In this document: positions 34,066-42,578 of the stretch, one piece after another
How the letters are laid out: each line of letters begins with the position of its first letter
Numbering within the stretch: the stretch's first letter is position 1
NCBI GenBank assembly: GCA_020639235.1
Contig: JACKHC010000001.1
Location: 2,790,001-2,854,000 of the forward strand
Source: Phycisphaeraceae bacterium
Lineage (GTDB): Bacteria; Planctomycetota; Phycisphaerae; Phycisphaerales; UBA1924
Direction of reading: 5' to 3'
Length of the DNA stretch: 64,000 bases
Notes under the pieces: model-generated
Told to the model about the DNA's origin: nothing
Database searches by the model: none
The model's input: the letters and a program-made list of their open reading frames with translations, nothing else
Position numbers and translations under genes: made by a program

Positions 34066-35004
34066 TCAGGACGGGTCCTTGTCCACATCGGGTCCACGCG
34101 GGGCGCGGGTACGGCGGCCCGGCTCCGGGGCCGCCCCGAGGATGGCGATCCAGAGGCGCCGGCGGGGGATCCCCGCTTCCAGGAGGGCGTTGCAGGCGGC
34201 GCGGAGGGTCGAGCCGGTGGTCATGACATCATCGACGACGATGACCGCGCCTTCCTTCCTCCGCTCTCCGCCTTCCCCCCCACCACTTCCGCTGCCCCTT
34301 GCTGCTCCGACGGCCGGAGCGGGCAGCAGGGATTGGATGCGTCTCGGGACTGCGCGGATGGATCCGGAGACATTGGCCTGGCGGGCGCTGACGGGGATCG
34401 AGAGTTGCGATGCGCGGTGTTTGCGCGCCAGTGCGCGGACGACGGGCGCATCGAGTTCACTGGCGACGCCCCGTGCGAGCGTGAGCGTGTGGTCGATGCC
34501 GCGTGAGAGGCGGCGGCGTGTTGAGGTGGGCACGGGGATGACCACGGGGTGCGGGTCGCTCAGGCCGGCGCTGCGGATGGCGCGCGCGAGTTCGGCACCG
34601 AGTGATGCGCCGAGCCAACGGTTGGAGTGGAACTTGACTTCGCGAATCCAGTCGGCGAGGTGCGACTCGTAGGTTGCGAGGCGCACGGCGAACGACCACG
34701 GCGGGCGCTTGTTGCGGCAGTTGGCACAGCCGAACTCATCGGGCTCGTGCGGCCCGATGGAATGGGCGCAGCGCTGGCAGTATTCGGTGGGCGCATCTGG
34801 CGTCCAGCCGGTGTCGGCGATGCGCTGGGCGAGCGGGAGCGAGGTCGGCACGAGGAGGTCGCGCTCGGCGCTGCGGAGCCATGCGCGCCATCGCGGCTCG
34901 GGCGCGGGCTGCGCGGGCGCGGGTGTCGCGGCGACGGAGACCGGCGCGTTTGGAATGGGCGGCCAGGTGAACTTCGCCTGCGTCGGCTTGGTCTCGGAAG
35001 GCAT
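34066..35004 (-). CDS. comF: ComF-family phosphoribosyltransferase-like protein
   Basis: A 312-residue protein. The zinc-finger part (YCQRCAHSIG, GCANCRNKRPPWSF) is followed by the ComF core: WIREVKFHSNRWLG, PVPTSTRRRLSRGID, HRASQLSI and the PRPP-binding loop VIVVDDVMTTGSTL. ComF proteins are needed for DNA uptake in competent bacteria, and their catalytic role is unknown. An unusual Gly-rich insert (about residues 240-260) lies before the PRPP loop, and the N-terminus has an Ala/Pro-rich extension. Its ATG shares a base with the TGA of the upstream isomerase (TGATG). Confidence 0.88.
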   Translation of the reverse strand: MPSETKPTQAKFTWPPIPNAPVSVAATPAPAQPAPEPRWRAWLRSAERDLLVPTSLPLAQRIADTGWTPDAPTEYCQRCAHSIGPHEPDEFGCANCRNKRPPWSFAVRLATYESHLADWIREVKFHSNRWLGASLGAELARAIRSAGLSDPHPVVIPVPTSTRRRLSRGIDHTLTLARGVASELDAPVVRALARKHRASQLSIPVSARQANVSGSIRAVPRRIQSLLPAPAVGAARGSGSGGGEGGERRKEGAVIVVDDVMTTGSTLRAACNALLEAGIPRRRLWIAILGAAPEPGRRTRAPRGPDVDKDPS

Positions 35005-35873
35005 CAGGAGACGAGGGGCGCGAGGAGTTTGGCGAGTTTGCCTTCATCGGCGCGGCGTTCGGTGGCGGCTTCGGGCTCGAAGACCTCGAGCATGCGCGGG
35101 ACGGCGATATCGAGTTCGTCGAGGAGCGACGCGATGCGGGCCCAGTCGATGGTGCCGTCGCCGGGCATGAGGTGGTTGTCGGTCTGGCGGTCGTTGTCGT
35201 GCATGTGGACATAGCCGATGACGGGCGCGCACTGCTTGAGTGCGGCGTAGACATCGCCGGAGAAGTGGGCGTGGCCGGTATCGAAGCACATGCGGATGTT
35301 GCGGGAGCCGATGGTTGCGATCATGGAGCCGAGGAGCGGCGCATCGTGCCCGATGGGGACGACGAAGCCCATGTTCTCGACGACGAAGACGACGCCCAGT
35401 TTGTCTCCCAGATCGGCGAGACGGCGGAGGAAGTCGATGAGGTGCGGGGTGCGCGCGCTCTGGGCCTTCCGGGCTTCGTCGGGTGGGATCTTCGGGAACT
35501 CGTAGGGGGCATCGGGTGTTGTGGGGAGGTGTGCTGCGGGATGGACGACGACGATCGGGCCGCCGAGGTCTTTGGCGAGTCGGCCTTCGTGTTCGTAGAG
35601 GCGAAGGCAGTGCTCCCGGTGCGCGGGGTCCGGCGAGGAGGGGTCGATATCGGAGCCGAAGATGCCGTGCGTCGAGTCGATGTTCATGCCGACGCGCCGG
35701 AAGGTATCGAGGACCTGTTTGACGGTGGGCTTGTTGTCGCGGTTGTAATAGAACTGCGCTGAGGTGCAGCCGATGCGTTTGTAGGCGAGGAGGAATCGAT
35801 CGGGATCGAAGTTGAAGCCGAACGGCGCGACGGTGGAGAGCACCCTGGACGAGGCGCGGCTGGCTTCACCCAT
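35004..35873 (-). CDS. Sugar phosphate isomerase/epimerase-like TIM barrel protein
   Basis: A 289-residue xylose-isomerase-like barrel. It has STHGIFGSDID, GGPIVVVHPAAHLP, VFVVENMG, IRMCFDTGHAHFSGD and IGYVHMHDNDRQTDNHLMPGDGTID, which provide the His/Glu/Asp metal ligands of the AP-endonuclease-2 superfamily. The natural substrate cannot be told. It overlaps mcsB upstream by 8 bp and comF downstream by one base, so it is part of a tightly coupled operon with protein-quality-control genes. Confidence 0.85.
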   Translation of the reverse strand: MGEASRASSRVLSTVAPFGFNFDPDRFLLAYKRIGCTSAQFYYNRDNKPTVKQVLDTFRRVGMNIDSTHGIFGSDIDPSSPDPAHREHCLRLYEHEGRLAKDLGGPIVVVHPAAHLPTTPDAPYEFPKIPPDEARKAQSARTPHLIDFLRRLADLGDKLGVVFVVENMGFVVPIGHDAPLLGSMIATIGSRNIRMCFDTGHAHFSGDVYAALKQCAPVIGYVHMHDNDRQTDNHLMPGDGTIDWARIASLLDELDIAVPRMLEVFEPEAATERRADEGKLAKLLAPLVS

Positions 35874-36927
35874 GGTTGGGTTCCTTGAGTGCGTTGCGGA
35901 TGAGTGCCGCGCGTTCGATTCGTCGTTCGCGCTGGCTCATGTTGCGTTTATGGGTGCGCTGGAGATGCGCGGTCTGGACATTGAGGATGAGATTATGGAG
36001 CGTGGCGAGGGGGACATCATTGATGAGGGAGGAGACGATGCCGAGGCGGACGACGCCGAGGAGCGTCATGGCCTCTTCGATTTTCATGAGGCGCGCCGAG
36101 CGGAGAATGGCCAGGGCGCGGAAGATCTGGTCCTCGAAGAAATAGGGTCGCTTCTGGGCGAGTGTGAGTCGGGCGGAGCGCTCGAACTCCATGATTCGCG
36201 GGACGACGACCTGCTCGAACTGCTGGAGGATCTCGCGTTCGGAGCGGCCCAGCGTGGTCTGGTTGGAGATCTGGTAGAGGTCTCCGGCGGCTTCGGAGCC
36301 TTCGCCAAAGAAGCCGCGGACGGCGAGGTTCATGCCTTTGGCGGCGCGCTTCACTTTCTCGAGGTCGCCCGTGAGGCGGAGAGCGGGGAGGTGGAGCATG
36401 GCGCTGACGCGGAGCCCGGTGCCGACATTGGTGGGGCAGGCGGTGAGGTAGCCGAAGCGGGGTGAGAAGGCGAAATCGGCGCGCGACTCGATTTTGTCGT
36501 CGGCGGTGTTGGCCTGTTCGAACGCGTCGGTGAGGTCGAGTCCGGCGCGGATGACCTGGATTCGCAGGTGGTCTTCCTCGTTGACCATGATGGCGAGGCG
36601 TTCGTCGGGGCTGGAGACCGCGACGGCGCGGGGTTGATCGCCCTCGGCGTGATTGGACGAGATGAGGTGGCGTTCGACGAGGACGCGGCGCTCGGTGTCG
36701 GAGAGTTCGGTGATGTCGACCCACATGACTTTGGGCGCGAGGTCGGCGTCGAGGATTTGCGATTGGGCGATGCGGAGGATCTGGGCGCGCTCGGAGGTGT
36801 CGGCGCGGCCGGTGAATGGGAAGCCGGCGAAGTTGCGCGCGAGTCGGACGCGGGAGGTGATGACGACATCGGAGGCGGGCGCATCGCAGCGGAGCCACTC
36901 GATGGGCTGGTCGGCCTCGTGGGTCAT
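35866..36927 (-). CDS. mcsB: Protein arginine kinase McsB
   Basis: A 353-residue phosphagen-kinase-fold enzyme. Seen in order: ITSRVRLARNFAGFPF, SSNHAEG, VNEEDHLRIQ, FGYLTACPTNVGTGLRVS (the cysteine loop) and LYQISNQTTLGRSE. McsB phosphorylates arginines, marking proteins for ClpC-ClpP in Firmicutes. Here it is paired with mcsA but no ctsR or clpC lies in the window. The ATG overlaps the mcsA stop (ATGA). The C-terminus has extra basic residues. Confidence 0.95.
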   Translation of the reverse strand: MTHEADQPIEWLRCDAPASDVVITSRVRLARNFAGFPFTGRADTSERAQILRIAQSQILDADLAPKVMWVDITELSDTERRVLVERHLISSNHAEGDQPRAVAVSSPDERLAIMVNEEDHLRIQVIRAGLDLTDAFEQANTADDKIESRADFAFSPRFGYLTACPTNVGTGLRVSAMLHLPALRLTGDLEKVKRAAKGMNLAVRGFFGEGSEAAGDLYQISNQTTLGRSEREILQQFEQVVVPRIMEFERSARLTLAQKRPYFFEDQIFRALAILRSARLMKIEEAMTLLGVVRLGIVSSLINDVPLATLHNLILNVQTAHLQRTHKRNMSQRERRIERAALIRNALKEPNHG

Positions 36928-37499
36928 GGCGCTTCCCTGCCGTCATCGCCGCCGCACGCGTTCTGCGGGTCCGGCGTGTCGCTGGAGGGCGCGACGGGCT
37001 CTCCGGTCTGAATGATCTGATCGCGGAGCGAGGCGGCGCGTTCGTACTGCTCGGCCTGGATTGCGTCGTGGAGTTGGCGGCGGAGGAGGGCGATGCGTTC
37101 GTGCCGATCGACGGTGGCGCCGGCGCGGCGGGGTGTCTTGCCGGAGTGGTGGGTGGCGCCCTGCTGCATGCGTTCGATGAGTGGCGCGAGGGCGTCGGCG
37201 AAACTGGTGTAGCAGGACGGACACCCGAGGAGCCCGGACTGTTTGAACTGGGCGAGCGTGATGCCGCAGACGGGGCAGGGTTTGGCGCGGGGGGACTGTG
37301 CGGATTGTTTCTTGGCGGCGGCGCCGTGGGACATGACGAACTTGGTGATGAGTTCGTTGATGGGGGCGTGGGGTCCGGCGACGAGTCCCTCTTCGCGGGC
37401 GCACTCCTGGCAGAGGTTGCGCTCGACCTTCTCGCCGGCGTGGACGGTGACTTCGTGCACGGTGGCGGGTTTGCCGCATCTGTCGCACTGGTGAGACAT
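36924..37499 (-). CDS. mcsA: McsA-like zinc-binding activator of McsB
   Basis: A 191-residue protein with two zinc modules (C5/C8/C30/C33 and C75/C78/C93/C96) and a C-terminal UVR motif in LLRRQLHDAIQAEQYERAASLRDQI. This is the McsA arrangement. McsA stimulates McsB kinase activity and responds to metals and oxidants. It is the first gene of the mcsA-mcsB-isomerase-comF operon. ATG at 37499 follows TACACT by 8 nt and has no ribosome-binding site. Confidence 0.92.
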   Translation of the reverse strand: MSHQCDRCGKPATVHEVTVHAGEKVERNLCQECAREEGLVAGPHAPINELITKFVMSHGAAAKKQSAQSPRAKPCPVCGITLAQFKQSGLLGCPSCYTSFADALAPLIERMQQGATHHSGKTPRRAGATVDRHERIALLRRQLHDAIQAEQYERAASLRDQIIQTGEPVAPSSDTPDPQNACGGDDGREAP

Positions 37500-37507
37500 C
37501 GCGCTTG

Positions 37508-37513
37508 AGTGTA
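37508..37513 (-). promoter_or_regulatory. Candidate leaderless -10 (TACACT) for the mcsA operon
   Basis: TACACT on the minus strand, spacer CAAGCGCG, then the mcsA ATG. A weak -35 (TGGCAC) is possible 17 nt upstream. Confidence 0.5.
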
Positions 37514-37554
37514 GCGCGTGAAGGGGATGCGTGCCAGAGGGAATGCTCGGGGGA

Positions 37555-38412
37555 TTACCCGCAAACGGCCTTGCGGATGGCTGCGAGCGATCTGATGAGC
37601 GCGGGCGCTTCGTCGAGCGCGAGCATGGTGGAGGCGTCGCTCTGCGCATTGCGCGGATCGGGGTGGCACTCGAGGAAGACGGCGTGGACGCCCGCGGCTA
37701 CGGCGGCGCGGGCGAGGAGGGGGACGCGCTCGGGTCGGCCGCCGGTTGTCGAGGAAGCGCCGGGGAGTTGGGCGGAATGGGTCGCGTCGAAACAGACGGG
37801 GCAGGCGTTGGCGGCGTCGCCGAGTTCCATGAGGTCCCCCATGCCGATGAAGTCGTTGACGAGGCGGTGGTAGCCGAAAAAGGTTCCTCGCTCGGTGAGG
37901 ATGATGTTGGCGCACCCGGCGGACTCGACCTTCGCGACGGGCCCTACCATTTCCTGCGGGGAGAGGAACTGTCCCTTCTTGATGTTGACGGCGCGGTTGT
38001 GGGATTGGGCGGCGCGAGCGACGGCGAGGAGGAGGTCGGTCTGGCGGCAGAGGAAGGCGGGGATCTGGAGGAGGTCGGCGACCGCGGCGACGGCCTCGGC
38101 CTGAGCAGGCTCGTGGATGTCCGTCGTGACGGGGACGGCGAGTTCCTCGCGGATATAGGCGAGGGTTTCGAGGCCGGCGGCGAGGCCCGGGCCGCGGGAT
38201 GAGGAGATGGATGTGCGGTTGGCCTTGTCGAAGGAGGCCTTGAAGATGTAGGGGAGGCCGAGTTGGTCGCAGCAGGCCTTGAGGGTGCGTGCGATGTCGA
38301 GGGCGAGGGCCTTGGACTCGAGGACGCAGGGGCCGGCGATGATGGCGAGGGGGCGGCCTGAGCCGATCTGGATCGGGGCTGCGGGCCCGTTGATGGTGCA
38401 GGTTCTGGGCAT
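37555..38412 (-). CDS. kdsA: 3-deoxy-8-phosphooctulonate (Kdo-8-P) synthase
   Basis: A 285-residue enzyme that condenses phosphoenolpyruvate and arabinose 5-phosphate for Kdo of lipopolysaccharide. Motifs: LAIIAGPCVLES, YIFKASFDKANRTS, RGPG, TTDIHEP, LLQIPAFLCRQTDLL, NIKKGQFLSP, LTERGTFFGY and FDATHSAQLPG. The conserved Cys in AGPC and His/Glu/Asp ligands suggest the metal-dependent class. It supports a Gram-negative-type outer membrane. ATG follows TACCCT by 6 nt. Other Kdo genes are not nearby. Confidence 0.95.
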   Translation of the reverse strand: MPRTCTINGPAAPIQIGSGRPLAIIAGPCVLESKALALDIARTLKACCDQLGLPYIFKASFDKANRTSISSSRGPGLAAGLETLAYIREELAVPVTTDIHEPAQAEAVAAVADLLQIPAFLCRQTDLLLAVARAAQSHNRAVNIKKGQFLSPQEMVGPVAKVESAGCANIILTERGTFFGYHRLVNDFIGMGDLMELGDAANACPVCFDATHSAQLPGASSTTGGRPERVPLLARAAVAAGVHAVFLECHPDPRNAQSDASTMLALDEAPALIRSLAAIRKAVCG

Positions 38413-38418
38413 GTCGGA

Positions 38419-38424
38419 AGGGTA
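38419..38424 (-). promoter_or_regulatory. Candidate leaderless -10 (TACCCT) for kdsA
   Basis: TACCCT on the minus strand, spacer TCCGAC, then ATG at 38412. Confidence 0.45.
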
Positions 38425-38582
38425 CCCGAGAAGTTCCCGGACTCTCGGGGCGCGGGATTCGGGTTCCAGATGGGGGTGAGGGTTGGGATGCGGTGAAGGG
38501 GTGGAGGGATCGGGTCGATAGGACCGAATGCCGCGTTTGTGGGTCCAGGGATGGGCCGAGTCACCGAGCTATGGAGTCAGGG

Positions 38583-39380
38583 ATGGCCAAGATGCCGAAA
38601 GAGCCGGAACCGTTCGCCGAGCAGGTGGCAGTGATCCTTCGCCGGATTCACCCGGAGTTGGATGTGCGCCTGACTGGGCCGAGCGAGATGATCGTGAACG
38701 GGCGCCGGCTCGACCTTGAGAATCTGCACCGGCTGGTGACGGCGGATGAGGAACGCGGCGTCGAGATCGTTGAGCAGTACCTCGATCACTTGTTTGATGA
38801 GGACACGCTGAATGTGACTTCGATGCCGTGGGACGTTGCGAAGACGAAGATCATGCCGCGGATTCAGCCGGAGTCGATCTTCGAGCACTTGTCGCGCGAG
38901 ATGGTGGCGCATGTGCCGTTCGTGAACGACACAGTTGTGGTATTCGTGATCGACATGCCGCACATGACGATCTCGGTGACGGCGGAGCAGATGGTGCGCT
39001 GGCACCTGACGGCGGATGATCTGGAGCAGGTGGCGCGTGAGAATCTGCGTCGGTACACGCCGGAGCTGGAGTTCCGGATGCTGGAGAGCGATGAGGGCGG
39101 GCGTGCGTTCGTGCTGTCGCTTCAGGACGGGTACGACGCGTCGCGGCTGTTGCTGGATGATCTGTTCCTGCGGATGGCGCCGGAACTGGGCGGGGACTTC
39201 CTTGTTGCGACGCCGAGCCGGGACATGTTCCTGGCGATGAGTCTTGACCCGGAGCCGTTCGTGAACCGTGTGTGCCGCCGGGTGGATGAGGACTACCACC
39301 GGTTGCCTTATCCGATCACGAACCGGTTGTTCTACGTGACGCGGGACGGCGTTGCGGGGACGGAACTCAAAGCTGCCTGA
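38583..39380 (+). CDS. DUF1444 (YtpQ-like) family protein
   Basis: About 265 residues, soluble. The match to the Bacillus YtpQ/DUF1444 family is seen in KIMPRIQPESIF, ISVTAEQMVRWHLTADDLEQVARENLRRY, LQDGYDASRLLLDDLFLRMA and FLVATPSRDMFLAMS. The family has no known biochemical function. ATG codons at 38571, 38583 and 38592 are all possible; GGAGTCAGGG favours 38583. Confidence 0.8.
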   Translation: MAKMPKEPEPFAEQVAVILRRIHPELDVRLTGPSEMIVNGRRLDLENLHRLVTADEERGVEIVEQYLDHLFDEDTLNVTSMPWDVAKTKIMPRIQPESIFEHLSREMVAHVPFVNDTVVVFVIDMPHMTISVTAEQMVRWHLTADDLEQVARENLRRYTPELEFRMLESDEGGRAFVLSLQDGYDASRLLLDDLFLRMAPELGGDFLVATPSRDMFLAMSLDPEPFVNRVCRRVDEDYHRLPYPITNRLFYVTRDGVAGTELKAA

Positions 39381-39403
39381 CAGCAGTGAGCACAGAGCAC
39401 AGA

Positions 39404-39462
39404 GACCCCCTCCGTCTCTCGCTTCGCTTGAGACACCTCCCCCGCTGGCGGCGGGGGAGGAA
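39404..39462. repeat. Family B palindromic repeat
   Basis: ACCCCCTCCGTCTCTCGCTTC to CACCTCCCCCGCTGGCGGCGGGGGAGG, inverted relative to 11510. It is preceded by GAGCACAGAGCACAGAG, an echo of the AGAGCACAAAGCACAG tract at 40588. Confidence 0.75.
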
Positions 39463-39470
39463 GCGTGCGG

Positions 39471-39476
39471 TACGAT
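39471..39476 (+). promoter_or_regulatory. Candidate leaderless -10 (TACGAT) for trpG
   Basis: TACGAT, spacer GCTGTCCG, then ATG at 39485. No ribosome-binding site. Confidence 0.45.
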
Positions 39477-39484
39477 GCTGTCCG

Positions 39485-40126
39485 ATGATTCTGTTGATCG
39501 ACAACTACGACTCGTTCACATGGAACCTGGTGCAGCGGTTCGGGGAGATCGACCCGACGCTTGACCTGCGCGTGGTGCGGAATGACAAAATCACGGTGGA
39601 TGAGGCGCGGGGGATGAAGGGGCTGCGGGGGGTCATCATCTCGCCGGGGCCGTGCACGCCGGACGAGGCGGGTGTGTCGAAGGACTTCGTGAGCGCGATG
39701 GCGGGCGAGGTGCCGATGCTTGGGGTGTGCCTCGGGCATCAGTGCATGGGCCAGATGCACGGGATGCGCGTGGTTCGGCACACGAAGATCATGCACGGCA
39801 AGACGAGCCCGGTGCATCACGACGGGAGGGGCATCTACCGTGGGATGAGCGATCCGTTTGTCGCGACGCGGTATCACTCGCTGGTTGTGCTGACGGGCGA
39901 TGCGGTGCCGCACGGGTGGGAGGTTTCGGCGTGGACGAAGGATGTGCTTGCTGACGGGAGCGAGGCGCGGGTGGTGATGGGGCTGCGGCGGGTCGGGCGG
40001 GCGGGTGAGGCGCCGATGGAGGGTGTGCAGTTTCATCCGGAGTCGTTCCTGACGGAGGAGGGGCCGCGGTTGCTGGGCAACTTTCTGGCGATGGTGCGCG
40101 AGTGGGACGGTGCGGCGACGGCGTGA
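39485..40126 (+). CDS. trpG: Anthranilate/aminodeoxychorismate synthase glutamine amidotransferase
   Basis: A 213-residue class I amidotransferase: MILLIDNYDSFTWNLVQ, ISPGPCTPDEAGVS, catalytic Cys82 in MLGVCLGHQCMG and the His184/Glu186 pair in VQFHPESFLTEEGPRLLGNF. It supplies ammonia from glutamine to a TrpE or PabB partner for tryptophan or folate synthesis; which one cannot be told, and the partner is not in the window. trpF lies 0.6 kb away on the other strand. The ATG at 39485 matches the family N-terminus; upstream frame is repeat. Confidence 0.92.
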   Translation: MILLIDNYDSFTWNLVQRFGEIDPTLDLRVVRNDKITVDEARGMKGLRGVIISPGPCTPDEAGVSKDFVSAMAGEVPMLGVCLGHQCMGQMHGMRVVRHTKIMHGKTSPVHHDGRGIYRGMSDPFVATRYHSLVVLTGDAVPHGWEVSAWTKDVLADGSEARVVMGLRRVGRAGEAPMEGVQFHPESFLTEEGPRLLGNFLAMVREWDGAATA

Positions 40127-40130
40127 CGGG

Positions 40131-40136
40131 TATGCT
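40131..40136 (+). promoter_or_regulatory. Candidate -10 (TATGCT)
   Basis: TATGCT lies about 30 nt before the ATG at 40167, which also has a TTGAGGAAC ribosome-binding site. Confidence 0.3.
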
Positions 40137-40166
40137 GCTCGTCGAACCTGTTTGAGGAACTGAGCG

Positions 40167-40586
40167 ATGACGCAGACTGAGACGACGGTATCGAAGCATC
40201 ACGCGAAGGGTGTGCTTGCGCAGTCGGACGGCGAGACGATCGTGCTGGCGGTGCCGGAGACGAGTTACCAGTTGCGCCTGGTTGTGCTCAAGGCGCCGGG
40301 GACGGCGGTGGGGAAGAAGATTTCGGGCGTGATTCGCGTGCAGGCGCGCCGCATCGACAAGGTGGGGTCGGGCGGGCGGTACATCGAGCCGGTGGCGGGG
40401 CGGCCGCGGCGGGTGCAGGGATCGGTTCTCAGTGTGAATGCGGCGGACGGGACCTTAGTGATGAGCGCGGGCGTGCCTGTGGTTGTGAAGCCGATGGATG
40501 CGCGGCAGAAGGCGAGCGACTTTGCGCCGGGGGACTTTGTGAGTTTCGATGCGCTGCCGGGGGCGACTTTCACGCCGGCGGGTTAG
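40167..40586 (+). CDS. Hypothetical protein, beta-rich, 139 residues
   Basis: Not recognised. It is soluble and strand-rich, with two similar halves: GVLAQSDGETIVLAVPETSYQ and GSVLSVNAADGTLVMSAGVPVVV, each followed by a loop. The fold may be an OB or SH3-like barrel, which is inference only. A ribosome-binding site GAGGAA is present. It is followed by an AGAGCACAAAGCACAGAACACAG low-complexity tract. Confidence 0.5.
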   Translation: MTQTETTVSKHHAKGVLAQSDGETIVLAVPETSYQLRLVVLKAPGTAVGKKISGVIRVQARRIDKVGSGGRYIEPVAGRPRRVQGSVLSVNAADGTLVMSAGVPVVVKPMDARQKASDFAPGDFVSFDALPGATFTPAG

Positions 40587-40761
40587 AAGAGCACAAAGCA
40601 CAGAACACAGAGCACAGATCGAAGGCGACCGCCTCTTTCATGCCCTATCGGCTTGACGCCTCCCCCGAAGGCGCGGGCGAGGAAGCGAAACCACTCGCGG
40701 TGAGATGAACAGGGCTCACTTGGCTTCGCCAAGATGAGTCAGGGCACCCGATGGATGGCGA
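40587..40761. repeat. Gap with ACAGAG-type tract and a decayed family B repeat
   Basis: It contains GAGCACAAAGCACAGAACACAGAGCACAG and then GACGCCTCCCCCGAAGGCGCGGGCGAGG, a degenerate family B unit. No gene seen. Confidence 0.45.
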
Positions 40762-41403
40762 TCACTCTTGGGCGTCGGCGCGGCGGACGGCGGCGCAGAA
40801 GTCGGCGAGTTTGCGGGGGTCTTTGACGCCGGGTTCGGACTCTACGCCTGAGGAGACATCGACGGCGTAGGGGCGGACGGTGCGCACGGCTTGTGCGACA
40901 TTCTGCGGATCGAGTCCCCCCGCGATGATGAGGGGGTGGTCGCTGGAGTCGGCGACCTGCGCGAGGGCGTTCCAGTCGAAGGTGGTGCCTTGGCCGCCTG
41001 AGGAGCCGTCGATGAGGAGGGCGGTGATCTCGGCGATGCGGCTCCACTTCAACAGTTCGGACTCGATCGTTGCGGGGTCGAAGCGAACGGCCTTGATGAC
41101 ATCGGGCCCGGCGTCGCGCACCAGTGGTTCGGGTTCGTTGCCGTGGAGTTGGATGATGTCGAAGGGGAAGTCCTCGCGCGCGGTGTCGAGCGTTTCGAGG
41201 GAAGGGTTGACGAAGAGGCCGACGGTTGTGATGAAGGGCGGGAGCGCGGAGGCGATGTCCCACGCGGCGTCGGGCTCGATGAAGCGCGGTGAAGCGGGCG
41301 CGAAGACGAATCCGAGGGCATCGGCGCCGGCTTCGACGGCGCACCACGCGGCGTCGGGGGATGTGATGCCGCAGATCTTGATGCGGGTGCGGTGCAGAGT
41401 CAC
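40762..41403 (-). CDS. trpF: Phosphoribosylanthranilate isomerase
   Basis: A 213-residue TIM barrel of tryptophan synthesis. Motifs: RIKICGITSPDAA (catalytic Cys), ADALGFVFAPASPRFI, TTVGLFVNP, IIQLHGNEP, LLIDGSSGGQGTTFDW (catalytic Asp) and LIIAGGLDPQNVAQAV, then VDVSSGVESEPGVKD. It isomerises N-(5-phosphoribosyl)anthranilate. Its ATG overlaps the rhomboid stop (ATGA), so it is translated from the rhomboid transcript. No other trp gene is directly beside it. Confidence 0.95.
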   Translation of the reverse strand: MTLHRTRIKICGITSPDAAWCAVEAGADALGFVFAPASPRFIEPDAAWDIASALPPFITTVGLFVNPSLETLDTAREDFPFDIIQLHGNEPEPLVRDAGPDVIKAVRFDPATIESELLKWSRIAEITALLIDGSSGGQGTTFDWNALAQVADSSDHPLIIAGGLDPQNVAQAVRTVRPYAVDVSSGVESEPGVKDPRKLADFCAAVRRADAQE

Positions 41404-42572
41404 GCGATTTCCTCTCTGAGTTGGTCTGCGAGAGATTGAGCGGACTCGTCGAGGTGCGCGGTGCGGAGTTCTTCGAGGAGTCTGGAAGCGCGGATGGGGT
41501 CGTTGAGGTAGCGGGCGCTGAAAAGGGCGATCATGAGTTTGAGTCGGGGCGTCTCGCGGTCGGTGGGGAAGCGCGCGATGAAGCGGTCGTAGGCGGCGAC
41601 GGCCTCGGTGTGGCGCGACTCCGTGGCGAGGTGATTCGCGATGACGAGCTGCGCATCGCGGTTCATGGTTGCGTCGGCGTCCTTGTCGAGTAGTGCGATG
41701 TATTTGTCGGTGGCGCGAGCGATCTCACCTGTGGCGATGAGCGAGGAGACTTCGGCGCGGGCGGTTGTGATGGCGTCGTCGGGTGCGGCGCGCTTTGACT
41801 TGCCCGATGCTGCTCCGACTCTGGACTGGCTCGGGAGGTCGGCGCGCCAGGGGGAGGTCTTGTGTGTGAGGGCTTTGAAGTCGCGGCGGCGTTTGGCCTG
41901 ACGACCGATGGAGAAGAGGTCGAAGGGTTCGCGGGGGATGGCGTGGAGCCAGAGGAGGGTGATGGGGATGGAGGCACCGAAGATGTAGCCGCCGATGTGC
42001 GCCATGTACGCGACACCGCTGCCTTCGCCGCCACCGAGTCCCTGGAAGAAAAGGTCGCGCGCGATGGCGAAGGCGATGAACCACCATGAAGGGATGGAGT
42101 AGACGCCGATGATGAAGAAGAACAGCAGGACGCGGATGTGCGTGAGGGGGAAGAGGACGAGGAAGGCGCCGGTGACGGCGGAGATGGCCCCGGAGGCGCC
42201 GAGGACGGGGAGATCGGAGAAGGCCATGTGGATGGCGCCTGCGGCGACGCCCCCGACGAGGTAGAAGGCGAGGAAGCCGACGCGGCCGAAGCGGTCTTCG
42301 ACGGGCGGGCCGAAGACGAAGAGGAAGAGCATGTTGCCGAGGATGTGCATCCAGTCGGCGTGTAGGAACTGGTAGGTGATGAGTTGCCACCAGTGGAAGA
42401 GGAAGTCCACGGGGAAGAGCATGAACTTCGCCTGCATGGCGAGGAAACGGTCTTCATCGTTGTGCATCAGCGCGTAACCGACGATGAAGATGAGGATGTT
42501 GATCGCCATCAGCCAGTATGTGATGACTGTCGGCCTGCGGCGCGGGCGGTCTGTGGCGATGGGGATGAACAC
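41400..42572 (-). CDS. Rhomboid intramembrane serine protease with C-terminal repeat region
   Basis: A 390-residue protein. The rhomboid core of six helices spans residues 15-215: LHADWMHILGNMLFLFVFG, the catalytic Ser127 in VLGASGAISAVTG and catalytic His192 in YMAHIGGYIFG. The last 170 residues are soluble, with TPR-like helical pairs (LIATGEIARATDKYIALL, ATESRHTEAVAAYDRFIARF). The architecture is common in planctomycetes. The GTG start follows TAAACT by 10 nt. Confidence 0.93.
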   Translation of the reverse strand: MFIPIATDRPRRRPTVITYWLMAINILIFIVGYALMHNDEDRFLAMQAKFMLFPVDFLFHWWQLITYQFLHADWMHILGNMLFLFVFGPPVEDRFGRVGFLAFYLVGGVAAGAIHMAFSDLPVLGASGAISAVTGAFLVLFPLTHIRVLLFFFIIGVYSIPSWWFIAFAIARDLFFQGLGGGEGSGVAYMAHIGGYIFGASIPITLLWLHAIPREPFDLFSIGRQAKRRRDFKALTHKTSPWRADLPSQSRVGAASGKSKRAAPDDAITTARAEVSSLIATGEIARATDKYIALLDKDADATMNRDAQLVIANHLATESRHTEAVAAYDRFIARFPTDRETPRLKLMIALFSARYLNDPIRASRLLEELRTAHLDESAQSLADQLREEIA

Positions 42573-42578
42573 GGTCGA

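Noticed and set aside
36017..37915. A 632-codon frame overlapping mcsB and mcsA in another phase
   Set aside because: Arg/Pro/His-rich translation with no motif; the overlapping genes are clear.
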